The notes below the pieces were generated by a model, which was not told the DNA's origin, ran no database searches, and saw nothing but the letters and a program-made list of their open reading frames with translations. The translations under genes and the position numbers were made by a program. This document shows, piece after piece, positions 23,555 to 31,272 of a stretch of 64,000 bases of DNA; the stretch's first letter is position 1; each line of letters begins with the position of its first letter. Source of the DNA: Polaromonas sp. (GTDB taxonomy: Bacteria; Pseudomonadota; Gammaproteobacteria; Burkholderiales; Burkholderiaceae_C); assembly GCA_013824015.1 (NCBI GenBank), contig PNNC01000063.1, forward strand, positions 62,001 through 126,000, in the 5' to 3' direction.

Positions 23555-24838
23555 CTAGAGCACCTCGTTGAAGATGTAAAACCAGTTGTCCTTGGCCTTG
23601 TGCCACAGGCCGCGCTGCTGCCAGTCCTTGAGATCGATCTCCTGGCAACGGGCCACGTATTTTTCGAACACGGCGTCGAGCTGGCCGGCCAGGACCTCGT
23701 CCTTGACGCTCAACGTGATCTCGTCGTTGGTGTCGAAGGAGCGGTCGTCGAAGTTGCTGGAACCGATGGCGCTCCAGACGCCGTCGATGGTCATCACCTT
23801 CTGGTGCAGCAGCGTGTGCGGGTACTCGAACAGGCGCACGCCGCACTTGAGCAGCTTTTCGAAATTGCGGTGACCGGCGTGTTGCACCATCGGGTTGTCC
23901 GAGCCACTGGTGGACGGCATCATCACGCGCACATCGACGCCGCGCTTGACGGCTTCGCCGAAGGCGTCGATGGCCTCGGGCTCGGGGATGAAGTAGGGGT
24001 TCTGGATCCAGATGCGCTTTTTCGCCAGGCAGATCACGGTGTGGTGCAGGATCTTGACGGCCGAAGCCGAGCCTTCGGGCTTGGTGTAGGCGGCGTGGAT
24101 GGCCACCTCGCCAGCCGGCGCCAGTTCGGGGAACACGTCGTCACCGACAAACAGTTCACCGGTCTGTCCGCCCCAGTTTTCGCTGAAGGCCGCCTGCACG
24201 CTGTGCACAATGGGCCCGTGCAGATGCACGCTGAGGTCGGCGTAATGGATGCCGTCTTCGGCGTTTCCCAGCCACTCGTCCACCACGCAGTGGCCGCCGA
24301 CAAAGGCTTCCCTGCCGTCGATCACGCAGAGCTTGCGGTGGTCGCGTTCGTTCATCACGCCGATGTTGTAGATCGAGCGTTCGTGGAACATCCTGAGCTT
24401 GCAGCCGGCGTCCTCCATCTGCCGGCGCTCGGCCTTGCCGATGCCCTTGGAGCCGGTGGCGTCGAGCAGCACACGCACCTTGACGCCGGCGCGCGCGCGT
24501 TCTGACAGCGCAGCGGCCAGCCGCTGGCCGAGCTGGCCCTCTTTCCACAGAAAGGTCTCGAAATGCACGGTCTGTTCGGCCGCCCCGATGCGCTTGATCA
24601 GGACGTCGAAGAACCGGCCGTTTTCCAGCAAGGCGACCGAATTGCCATGGGTGACGCTGCCCAGGCTCAAGCCGGCCAGCGAGGGCATCAGCGTGGCAAT
24701 GGAGGCGCCACATTCGATCTTGAGCTTGGGATTGCGGTGGCGTTTGATGGACCAGATGACCAGTCCCAGCAACGTGATGATGATGCCAAGGACCAGCGCG
24801 AGCGCGCCGTGCAGCGAGCTGCCGAGAAAGGAACTCAC
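23555..24838 (-). CDS. cls: Cardiolipin synthase (phospholipase D superfamily)
   Basis: A 427-residue inner-membrane enzyme that joins phosphatidyl groups to form cardiolipin. One membrane helix (about 10-32) precedes two phospholipase-D catalytic repeats. The first is H167-R-K169 with D174 in DHRKLCVIDG; the second is H345-x-K347 with the following TIDG and GSSNFDDRSF. Start is GTG at 24838, overlapping the stop of the DUF3606 gene by four bases. Single N-terminal helix and length fit ClsB/ClsC-like enzymes rather than ClsA with two helices. Confidence 0.88.
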   Translation of the reverse strand: MSSFLGSSLHGALALVLGIIITLLGLVIWSIKRHRNPKLKIECGASIATLMPSLAGLSLGSVTHGNSVALLENGRFFDVLIKRIGAAEQTVHFETFLWKEGQLGQRLAAALSERARAGVKVRVLLDATGSKGIGKAERRQMEDAGCKLRMFHERSIYNIGVMNERDHRKLCVIDGREAFVGGHCVVDEWLGNAEDGIHYADLSVHLHGPIVHSVQAAFSENWGGQTGELFVGDDVFPELAPAGEVAIHAAYTKPEGSASAVKILHHTVICLAKKRIWIQNPYFIPEPEAIDAFGEAVKRGVDVRVMMPSTSGSDNPMVQHAGHRNFEKLLKCGVRLFEYPHTLLHQKVMTIDGVWSAIGSSNFDDRSFDTNDEITLSVKDEVLAGQLDAVFEKYVARCQEIDLKDWQQRGLWHKAKDNWFYIFNEVL

Positions 24839-25044
24839 GATCCGCCGAGCTCGCGCACGCGGTCGGCGTTGGTGGTGCTGTGCGAACCCTTCAGGTGCAT
24901 CTCGACGTCAGCGGCCTTGTCCCCGACTTTGGCCACCGCGTCGCGCAGCTGGTCTTCGGTGCTGTCCAGCTTCTTCGCCCACAGAGCGCAGGCGGCGGGA
25001 TCATTCACATCAATGCGGTCGGGTTCTACGCCGGGCTGGGTCAT
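24835..25044 (-). CDS. DUF3606 small protein
   Basis: A 69-residue protein: PDRIDVNDPAACALWAKKLD, then TEDQLRDAVAKVGDKAADVEMHL, the standard DUF3606 pattern ('d..R.riDv.d..ev..Wa..lgvs...l..AV..vG..a..v...L'). ATG at 25044 stands behind AGGAG. The stop overlaps the start of the cardiolipin synthase. Members look like small DNA- or membrane-associated stress proteins, but no activity is known. Confidence 0.85.
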   Translation of the reverse strand: MTQPGVEPDRIDVNDPAACALWAKKLDSTEDQLRDAVAKVGDKAADVEMHLKGSHSTTNADRVRELGGS

Positions 25045-25241
25045 GGGAGTCTCCTGGGAAGGTGAAGGTTGCTGCTGCCAGCCTAACCCGGGCGCAGCAC
25101 GCGGCCTGTAGGCGATGGCCGCAGCCGGCTGAGCGCGGCGGTCGCCTGATGCGTCCCCACCCGCGCGACTGCCGCTGCCGATGCCGTCTCTGCCTGCCGT
25201 CCTACAGGCGGTGCGTGCGGCGTGCCCTACGCTGCCCGCTG

Positions 25242-27677
25242 ATGAGCACACAGCCCGATATCGACCTGAGCGAACCCGCTCCTTCCCGCCTGCGCCGCTG
25301 GGCCGCTGCCCTGGGCCATGGCCTGCGCCACCCGACGCTGCGCGGCATGGCCTGGGGCCTGGCGGCCGTGCCGGTGGCCTTGCTGGTTTATGCGCTGGCG
25401 CTGATTCCTTTCACGCCCAGCATCGCCGACCTGCGCAAGGCCAAGGCGGCCAAGCCGTCGGTGGTGCTGTCAGCCGACGGCCAGGAACTCACGGTGTTCA
25501 GCCGCGCCAACCGCGACTGGGTGCCGCTGGCCGATATCTCGCCGCATGTGGTGAACGCCTTGCTGAGCACCGAGGACGCGCGCTTCTACCAGCACCGCGG
25601 CATGGACCTGCGGCGCACCGTCGGCGCAGCGATGAACACGGTGCAGGGCAAGGTCCAGGGCGGCTCGACGCTGACGCAGCAGCTGGCGCGCAACCTCTAC
25701 CCCGAGGAGATTGGCCGCGCGCGCACCATGACGCGCAAGATCAAGGAGGCCATCACCTCGCTCAAGATCGAGGCGGTGTATTCCAAGGACGAGATCCTCG
25801 AGACCTACCTGAACACCGTGCCCTTTCTGTACAACGCCTACGGCATCGAGATGGCGGCGCGCACCTATTTCGACAAAACCGCCGACACCCTGGACGTGCT
25901 GGAAAGCGCAACCCTGATCGGCATGCTCAAGGGCACCAGTTACTACAACCCGGTGATGAATCCGGAACGCGCGCTGCAGCGCCGCAACACCGTGCTGGGC
26001 CGCATGGTTCGGCACCAGAAGCTGCCGGCCGACCAACTGGCCGTGCTGAAACAGCAGCCGCTCAAGGTGGACTTCGAACGGCAGGAACCCGAGCTCGGCG
26101 CGGCGCCGCATTTCACCCAGCAGCTGCGGCGCTGGGCCATCGCCTGGGCCGACCGCAACAGCTACAACATCTACGCCGACGGCCTGGTGCTGCGCACCAC
26201 GCTCGATTCACGCCTGCAGGCCATGGCCCAGGAGGCGGTGACGCGCCAGGCGGACAAGCTGCAGACGCTGTCGGACGCCGACTGGGCGCAGAAGTCCGGC
26301 TGGACCGCAAAAGGCGCCAAACGCGCGCTGATGCTGGGCTTTGTGCGGGATTCGGCCGAGTACAAGGCGGCGCTCGCCGCCGGCAACACTGATGAGCAGG
26401 CGCTGGCGTCGCTGGTGGCGGACACCGCCTTCATGCAGAAGCTGCGCGAGGACAAGACCCGGTTGCAGGCCGGCTTTCTGGCGCTGAACCCGTCCAACGG
26501 TCATGTGCTGGCCTGGGTCGGCAGCCGTGATTTCGCGATCGACCAGTTTGACCATGTGGCGCAGGCGCGGCGCCAGCCGGGCTCGACCTTCAAGCCGTTT
26601 GTGTACGGCGCCGCGTTTGAAAACGGCTCGCGGCCTTATGACGGTTTCATGGACCAGCCGGTGGACATCGCGCTGGGCGACGGCACGTTCTGGCGGCCCA
26701 GCGACGGCGGCGGCCCCAGCGGCGCGTCCATGACGCTGCGCGAAGGCCTGGTGTATTCCAAAAACACCATCACCGCGCAGGTGATGCAGATCGTCGGCCC
26801 GCAGCGCGTGGCAGGTCTGGCGCGCAACATGGGTGTGCGCCAGAGCAAACTCGATCAGGTGATGTCGCTGGCGCTGGGCACCAGCCCGGTCACGCTCAGG
26901 GAAATGGTCGCCAGCTACGGCACGCTGGCCAATGAAGGCCGGTATGTCGAACCGATGGTGATCACCCGTGTGGAAGACCGCCACGGCCGCGTGCTGGAAG
27001 AATTTTCCCCGGCGGTGGCAGAGGCCGCGATGTCCAGCAGCGCCGCCAACATGCTGGTCGATGTGATGCGCGGCGTGGTGGACCAGGGCACCGGCGCCGG
27101 CATCCGCAGCCGTTACGGCATCCGGGCCGACGTAGCGGGCAAGACCGGCACCACCCAGGACAACACCGATGGCTGGTTCATCCTGATGCATCCCCAACTG
27201 GTGGCGGGCGCCTGGGTCGGCTTCAACGACAACCGTGTGACCATGGGCGATCGCTGGGGCCAGGGCGCGCAGAGTGCGCTGCCGATGGTCGGTGAGTTTT
27301 TCCAGCAGGCGCTCAAGGCCAGGGTGCTGGATGCCAAGGCCAGGTTCGCTGCGCCGGACGGCCTGAGCAAACAGGCGCCGCCGCCCGGCCTGGAGCCGCT
27401 GCTGCTGCCCGGCGCGCCGCTGGTCGAGATCAGTCCGGTCGAGCCGCCGCCGGCCACTGCCCTGGCCGGTGCGGCCGCCGCGCCCGTCCCCTCGGGCCAG
27501 TTGTCACCGCCGCCGATCAAGTACGTGAACATCCAGATCCACCCGGCTGCGCCGGCACCGGCGTCCGAACTGCCTGCGGCGCAGCCGCCGCAGCGGTGGG
27601 ACGAGCCCTTGCCCGCCGGCGGGCCACGCGAGCTGCCGGTGGTGGCGCCCGCGCCGCGCATCGTTTCCGAGCCGTGA
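25242..27677 (+). CDS. Class A penicillin-binding protein (first paralog)
   Basis: An 811-residue bifunctional peptidoglycan synthase with a cytoplasmic tail, one membrane helix (about 36-57), a GT51 glycosyltransferase domain and a transpeptidase domain. The glycosyltransferase has its catalytic Glu in LLSTEDARFYQHRG (E111) and the GGSTLTQQLARNLYPEE motif. The transpeptidase carries S448-TFK, S506-KN and K634-TG, so both active sites look intact. The C-terminal 130 residues are rich in Pro and Ala and probably disordered. ATG at 25242 is used although the frame is open far upstream, where it only mirrors the synthase and DUF3606 genes. A close paralog lies at 31273. Confidence 0.92.
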   Translation: MSTQPDIDLSEPAPSRLRRWAAALGHGLRHPTLRGMAWGLAAVPVALLVYALALIPFTPSIADLRKAKAAKPSVVLSADGQELTVFSRANRDWVPLADISPHVVNALLSTEDARFYQHRGMDLRRTVGAAMNTVQGKVQGGSTLTQQLARNLYPEEIGRARTMTRKIKEAITSLKIEAVYSKDEILETYLNTVPFLYNAYGIEMAARTYFDKTADTLDVLESATLIGMLKGTSYYNPVMNPERALQRRNTVLGRMVRHQKLPADQLAVLKQQPLKVDFERQEPELGAAPHFTQQLRRWAIAWADRNSYNIYADGLVLRTTLDSRLQAMAQEAVTRQADKLQTLSDADWAQKSGWTAKGAKRALMLGFVRDSAEYKAALAAGNTDEQALASLVADTAFMQKLREDKTRLQAGFLALNPSNGHVLAWVGSRDFAIDQFDHVAQARRQPGSTFKPFVYGAAFENGSRPYDGFMDQPVDIALGDGTFWRPSDGGGPSGASMTLREGLVYSKNTITAQVMQIVGPQRVAGLARNMGVRQSKLDQVMSLALGTSPVTLREMVASYGTLANEGRYVEPMVITRVEDRHGRVLEEFSPAVAEAAMSSSAANMLVDVMRGVVDQGTGAGIRSRYGIRADVAGKTGTTQDNTDGWFILMHPQLVAGAWVGFNDNRVTMGDRWGQGAQSALPMVGEFFQQALKARVLDAKARFAAPDGLSKQAPPPGLEPLLLPGAPLVEISPVEPPPATALAGAAAAPVPSGQLSPPPIKYVNIQIHPAAPAPASELPAAQPPQRWDEPLPAGGPRELPVVAPAPRIVSEP

Positions 27678-27682
27678 CCGCA

Positions 27683-28096
27683 TCAGCGGCCTGACCCAGC
27701 GGCCGGCCGCAGCGCCAGCCAGGCGATCAGTGCCAGCAGCGCGGCCTGTATCGGCAAGCGCAGCAGCAACGCCCAGTAGGGCACGGAGGGAAACAGCGCC
27801 GGTTGCTGCAGCATGTAGATGTGCGCCGGCGTCACGGCGATCGTCAACACAAACAGTCCCCACAGCGCGGCCCGCCGGACCGGCCGCCAGAGCAGGCCGA
27901 CAGCGCCCAGCAGTTCGGCGACGCCGCTGATCAACACGGCTTCGCGCGGCCAGGGCATCCAGGGCGGCACGATGGACATCTCGGCCCCGGTGAAGACGAA
28001 ATGTGCCAGCCCGCCAAGCAGGAACCACAGGAACACCAGGGCCAGGCCGGCACGTTCGGCCTTGCGGGGTGAGGAGGGCGCAGGGTGTCTGTTCAT
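27683..28096 (-). CDS. DoxX-like membrane protein
   Basis: A 137-residue protein with four hydrophobic helices (about 15-35, 50-70, 75-97 and 107-130). It has the DoxX-family pattern: HFVFTGAEMSIVPPWMPWP, VLISGVAELLGAVGLLW and TPAHIYMLQ. Members are small integral membrane proteins often tied to redox or thiol stress. Its start lies 46 bases from a MerR-type operator (28137-28167), shared with the divergent SnoaL-like gene, which suggests joint control. Confidence 0.82.
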   Translation of the reverse strand: MNRHPAPSSPRKAERAGLALVFLWFLLGGLAHFVFTGAEMSIVPPWMPWPREAVLISGVAELLGAVGLLWRPVRRAALWGLFVLTIAVTPAHIYMLQQPALFPSVPYWALLLRLPIQAALLALIAWLALRPAAGSGR

Positions 28097-28136
28097 GCCG
28101 TATGTGTTGAAAAGTCCCAGTGTGAAGCAAAAACGC

Positions 28137-28167
28137 TTGACCTCGAGTGCACTCGAGCTTGCCCAAT
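28137..28167 (+). promoter_or_regulatory. MerR-type promoter/operator
   Basis: TTGACC (28137-28142), a perfect palindrome CTCGAGTGCACTCGAG (28142-28157) and CCCAAT (28162-28167) at 19-base spacing. A long-spacer promoter with a dyad between -35 and -10 is the signature of MerR-family control. The -10 is weak, as expected for an activated promoter. It lies about 35 bases before the SnoaL-like gene and also faces the DoxX gene; a MerR gene is immediately downstream at 28631-29053. Confidence 0.72.
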
Positions 28168-28202
28168 CGCTTTCCCTTCAGATTTTCCCCAAGGACACCG
28201 AC

Positions 28203-28622
28203 ATGAGCACTTCCTCTCCCAACCCCAACAAGCAACGGATGCAGGCGATTTTTGCCGAACTCGCCGAGGGCAATGGCAAGCCGTTTGTCGATGCCATGGC
28301 TGACAACTTCTGCTGGATCCTGCCCGGCCAGACTGCGTGGTCACGCCGCTACGAAGGCAAGCAGGTGGTGCGCGAGCAACTGTTCAGACCGCTGTTTGCG
28401 CAGTTTGCCGGCACCTATACCAACCGCGCCACGCGTTTTGTGGCCGAGGGCGACATGGTGGTGGTCGAGTGCCGCGGCGCGGTCATCACCAAAAAGGGCA
28501 AGCCCTACAACAACAGCTACTGTTATGTCTGCCGCTTCGCCGGCGGCCAGCTGGTCGAGCTGGTCGAATACATGGACACGCAGATGGTGGACGCCGCGCT
28601 GGACCCGCCCGCCGGGGCGTGA
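28203..28622 (+). CDS. SnoaL/NTF2-like protein
   Basis: A 139-residue protein with the SnoaL-like NTF2 fold pattern: an N-terminal helix pair (MQAIFAELAEGNGKPFVDAMADNFCW), then AWSRRYEGKQVVREQLFRPLF, then the sheet strands FVAEGDMVVVECRG and the end VELVEYMDTQMVDAAL. Such proteins are small-molecule isomerases or binding proteins with unknown substrates. It lies behind a MerR-type promoter and 8 bases from the convergent stop of a MerR gene, which probably controls it. Confidence 0.82.
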   Translation: MSTSSPNPNKQRMQAIFAELAEGNGKPFVDAMADNFCWILPGQTAWSRRYEGKQVVREQLFRPLFAQFAGTYTNRATRFVAEGDMVVVECRGAVITKKGKPYNNSYCYVCRFAGGQLVELVEYMDTQMVDAALDPPAGA

Positions 28623-28630
28623 AGGAACGC

Positions 28631-29053
28631 TCAAGCCAGCCTGTTGCCGCCGTCCGCTGCGCGCGCCAGCCACTTGTCGTACAGCGCGATCTTGTGGTCC
28701 ATCAGCGCAGCCGCGGCGCGCAGCGCCTCGCTGCGTTGCTGCACCTTGAGGCGGTGCTGCGCCAGCATCTCGCGGCATTCGGCCAGCGCCGGTTTGCCCT
28801 GACGCACGCCGCGCGCATAAGCCTGCATGTCGCGCACACTCATGCCGGAGGCACGCAGCCGGTCCAGCAGCGCCAGCCACGCCACATGGGATGGCGAGAA
28901 CAGGCGCCGCCCGCCGGCATCCCGTGCGGCGCCCGGCATCAGTCGCTGCGCCTCGTACCAGCGGATGGTGTACACGCTGCGCCCGCTCAGGCGCGAGAGC
29001 TCGCCGATACGCAATGTCGGCGTGTCCTGGATCAGAAGGGAGGGGGTCGTCAT
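28631..29053 (-). CDS. MerR-family transcriptional regulator
   Basis: A 140-residue regulator. The winged helix reads LRIGELSRLSGRSVYTIRWYE with the usual RRLFSPSHVAWL wing, followed by the dimerisation helix (MLAQHRLKVQQRSEALRAAA). There is no cysteine cluster for a metal, so an organic or redox signal is more likely. ATG at 29053 is chosen as it begins the conserved region after a short tail; the frame is open 17 codons further. Its probable operator is the palindrome at 28142-28157, in front of the neighbouring SnoaL and DoxX genes rather than its own promoter. Confidence 0.88.
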   Translation of the reverse strand: MTTPSLLIQDTPTLRIGELSRLSGRSVYTIRWYEAQRLMPGAARDAGGRRLFSPSHVAWLALLDRLRASGMSVRDMQAYARGVRQGKPALAECREMLAQHRLKVQQRSEALRAAAALMDHKIALYDKWLARAADGGNRLA

Positions 29054-29118
29054 GCGGCGCATTCTGGCGCAGCGGCTCGCCGGCTTCAAGCACCCGCGCG
29101 GCACGCGGGTTCCGAAGC

Positions 29119-29178
29119 GCTATCGAATCCATAGCTGGCGGCGCTTGCCTGGCATGGGCTGGAGGCTGATTTGATGAT
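29119..29178 (+). repeat. Intergenic repeat family A, copy 5
   Basis: GCTATCGAATCCATAGCTG, then GGCGCTTGCC, CATGGGCTGGAGGCTGATTTGATG, close to the consensus of the family in this window. It lies in front of the DUF2889 gene. Confidence 0.85.
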
Positions 29179-29260
29179 TGATCCGGCGCCGGTCGCCGGC
29201 GGCGCAGCAGATTGGCCGCCTTGCGGGGAAAATGGTGCTTTCAGCCCGACGCCCACACCC

Positions 29261-29860
29261 ATGCCTTTGCCCGCACCCCAAGCCCGTTCCCAGCTGCACA
29301 CCCGCGCCGTGGTTTACCGCGGTTACCTGCGCGAGGACGGCCTGTGGGACATCGAGGCCGAGATGAGCGACACCAAGACCTATGCGCTGGACCGTTCCGA
29401 ACGCGGCGAGATGCCGCCGGGCACGCCGATCCACGGCATGGCGATACGCGCGACGGTGGACGACCAGATGACCATCCGCGCGATCAGCAGCGCGATGGAC
29501 CACACGCCGTTTGGCGAATGCCGGGGCGGCGTCGATCCGATGCAGCAGATGGTCGGTGTCACCATGGGCCCGGGCTGGCGCCAGGCGATCGACAAGGCGC
29601 TGGGCGGCATCCGCGGCTGCACCCATTTGCGCGAACTGCTGTTCAACATGGCGACCGCCGCTTACCAGACCGTGCCGGTGTACCGCGAGCGCCTGCGCCG
29701 CCAGGCCGGCCAGCCCGAGGCCGCCAACGCCGCGCCGCCGTACCACCTCGGCAAATGCCTGGCCTGGGATTTCAATGGCGCGGTGGTGCTGCGGCATTAC
29801 CCGCAGTTTGCCGGCCTGCAGCCGGTGATCAAGCCACCGCGCCCGCCCGGGCAGGGTTGA
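29261..29860 (+). CDS. DUF2889 protein
   Basis: A 199-residue cytoplasmic protein. LHTRAVVYRGYLREDGLWDIEAEMSDTK is split by a turn and is the typical DUF2889 beginning. FGECRGGVDPMQQMVGVTMGPGW and GGIRGCTHLRELLFNMATAAYQT hold the conserved Cys/His positions (C-R-G ... G-C-T-H). These could bind a metal, but that is not established. ATG at 29261 begins the conserved part; the frame extends into the repeat upstream. Function unknown. Confidence 0.82.
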   Translation: MPLPAPQARSQLHTRAVVYRGYLREDGLWDIEAEMSDTKTYALDRSERGEMPPGTPIHGMAIRATVDDQMTIRAISSAMDHTPFGECRGGVDPMQQMVGVTMGPGWRQAIDKALGGIRGCTHLRELLFNMATAAYQTVPVYRERLRRQAGQPEAANAAPPYHLGKCLAWDFNGAVVLRHYPQFAGLQPVIKPPRPPGQG

Positions 29861-29879
29861 TCGGGCTGGCGCTGCGCGC

Positions 29880-30968
29880 TCAGCCGCGGCGCAGCGAGTG
29901 GTTCACATAACTGGCATTGCCCAGGCCGGTACCCACCGTCAGCACCGCCCAGCGCTTGACGTCCCGCATGTGGGGCAGCTCCGACAGGCCCTGCACCACC
30001 GCGTCGTTGTGCATCCTGACCTGGGTGTCGTGGCCGCTGATGCGCGGCAGCTTCTCGCACAGGCGTGCCGGCAGGTGAAAGCCCGCGCCTTCCCAGTTGC
30101 CGGGCAGGTTCTGCGTGCCGTTGGCAATCGAGCCATCCTCGCGGATCACGCCGGGGCAGGCGACGCCGACAAACGGCGCCAGCTTGAGCTTTTTTTTCTT
30201 CGCCTTGCGGATCAGGGTTTCCAGCATGTCGGCAATGCCCTGCACCAGGTGTTCGCGCCGGGTCGCGTCGTCGTCGTCGGCATGGCCCCACTTGCTGCGG
30301 CCGATCACGTCGGCCAGTGACAGGTTGGCCGCCTTGTGCTGGCGTGTGCGCACGATGCCGCAGCGCACATTGGTGCCGCCTATGTCCACCGCCAGCAAGG
30401 CGTTGTAGCTGTCCAGCAGCTCCGGCGGCGCCAGGTGCACCCAGCCGATCAGGCCGCCTTCGTCCGAGTGTTCGTGCAGCGTGCGCAGCCGCACCTTCAT
30501 GCCGCGTTCCGCCAGCAGCGCCGAGGCGCGCCGCACCGCGCGGCGGCCGACCTCGGTCTGCTGGAAGCCGCCGCCCACCACGATGCGCTCAACACCGCGC
30601 CAGGATGCGTGGCGCAGAAAGCGGCGCACCACATGCGCGAGCTGGAAGGCATAGTCCTCGCTGGCCGCCGCGATCACCGCGCCGGCGGGCGTGTCGCTGC
30701 CGCGCAGGCGGTCCAGCCGGGTCTTGCCGAGTTCTGCGGTCGGTTTTTTGCCGAAAGGGTCTTCGCCGTCGTCGAGCTCGCGGAACAGGCGGCGCCAGTC
30801 GTCCAGCATGGCCGAGAAGGCCTTGCGGCTGACCTGGTCGCCGAGGAAGCCGCCGCGCTCGCGCAACTCGAGGCTGTAACCGCGGATGCTGACGGCGGGC
30901 AGTTGCAGGCTGCCATGCAGCAGGGAAGGGTGGTAGTCGGCAGGCAGGGCGGGGACACGTCGGGTCAT
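29880..30968 (-). CDS. ROK-family protein with permuted domain order
   Basis: A 362-residue protein whose first 185 residues look like the second half of a ROK sugar kinase and whose last 175 look like the first half. Residues 128-134 (RIVVGGG) and 170-180 (GGLIGWVHLAP) resemble the C-terminal ROK elements. The phosphate-binding VDIGGTNVR appears only at 194-202, followed by GVACPGVIREDG, NLPGNW, NDAVVQGLSE (321-330) and GTGLG (346-350), where the protein ends. I recall similar roughly 360-400 residue proteins in rhizobia, so this is an existing permuted subgroup. Kinase activity is not proven. ATG at 30968 is chosen; upstream starts are possible. Confidence 0.75.
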   Translation of the reverse strand: MTRRVPALPADYHPSLLHGSLQLPAVSIRGYSLELRERGGFLGDQVSRKAFSAMLDDWRRLFRELDDGEDPFGKKPTAELGKTRLDRLRGSDTPAGAVIAAASEDYAFQLAHVVRRFLRHASWRGVERIVVGGGFQQTEVGRRAVRRASALLAERGMKVRLRTLHEHSDEGGLIGWVHLAPPELLDSYNALLAVDIGGTNVRCGIVRTRQHKAANLSLADVIGRSKWGHADDDDATRREHLVQGIADMLETLIRKAKKKKLKLAPFVGVACPGVIREDGSIANGTQNLPGNWEGAGFHLPARLCEKLPRISGHDTQVRMHNDAVVQGLSELPHMRDVKRWAVLTVGTGLGNASYVNHSLRRG

Positions 30969-31272
30969 GGCGCTGGGGGGCTTTCGTCGGGCTGGAAGGG
31001 ATGGCTTCATGCTGGCGCGGGCTGTGCCGTGGCGCCAGACCGGGCGGGCGCGTCGGCCTGTCGGACGATGCCTTGCCCGCCCGCGCTCGCAGCGCTTTTT
31101 GTTTGCTATGAAAGTCATAGCTGCACGCCCATGACTGGCATGGGCTGAGAGCTGATTTGTTTATGAATCCGGAGTGCGGGTTCTGCCACGACGCCTGGAA
31201 CGGAAAAGCCGGCCGCTGGGAGCGCGGCGCAGGTCGGGAACGCCTTCACCGACAGCGCCTACACTGGCGGCG
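30969..31272. other. Intergenic region before the second penicillin-binding protein
   Basis: About 300 bases with the promoter of the ROK gene on one side and that of the penicillin-binding protein on the other. It contains family A copy 6 (31105-31165). No other gene-like signal was seen. Confidence 0.5.
31105..31165 (+). repeat. Intergenic repeat family A, copy 6
   Basis: GCTATGAAAGTCATAGCTGC, then GCCCAT / ATGGGC arms around GACTGGC, then TGAGAGCTGATTTG. The six-base arms are perfectly complementary. Confidence 0.82.
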
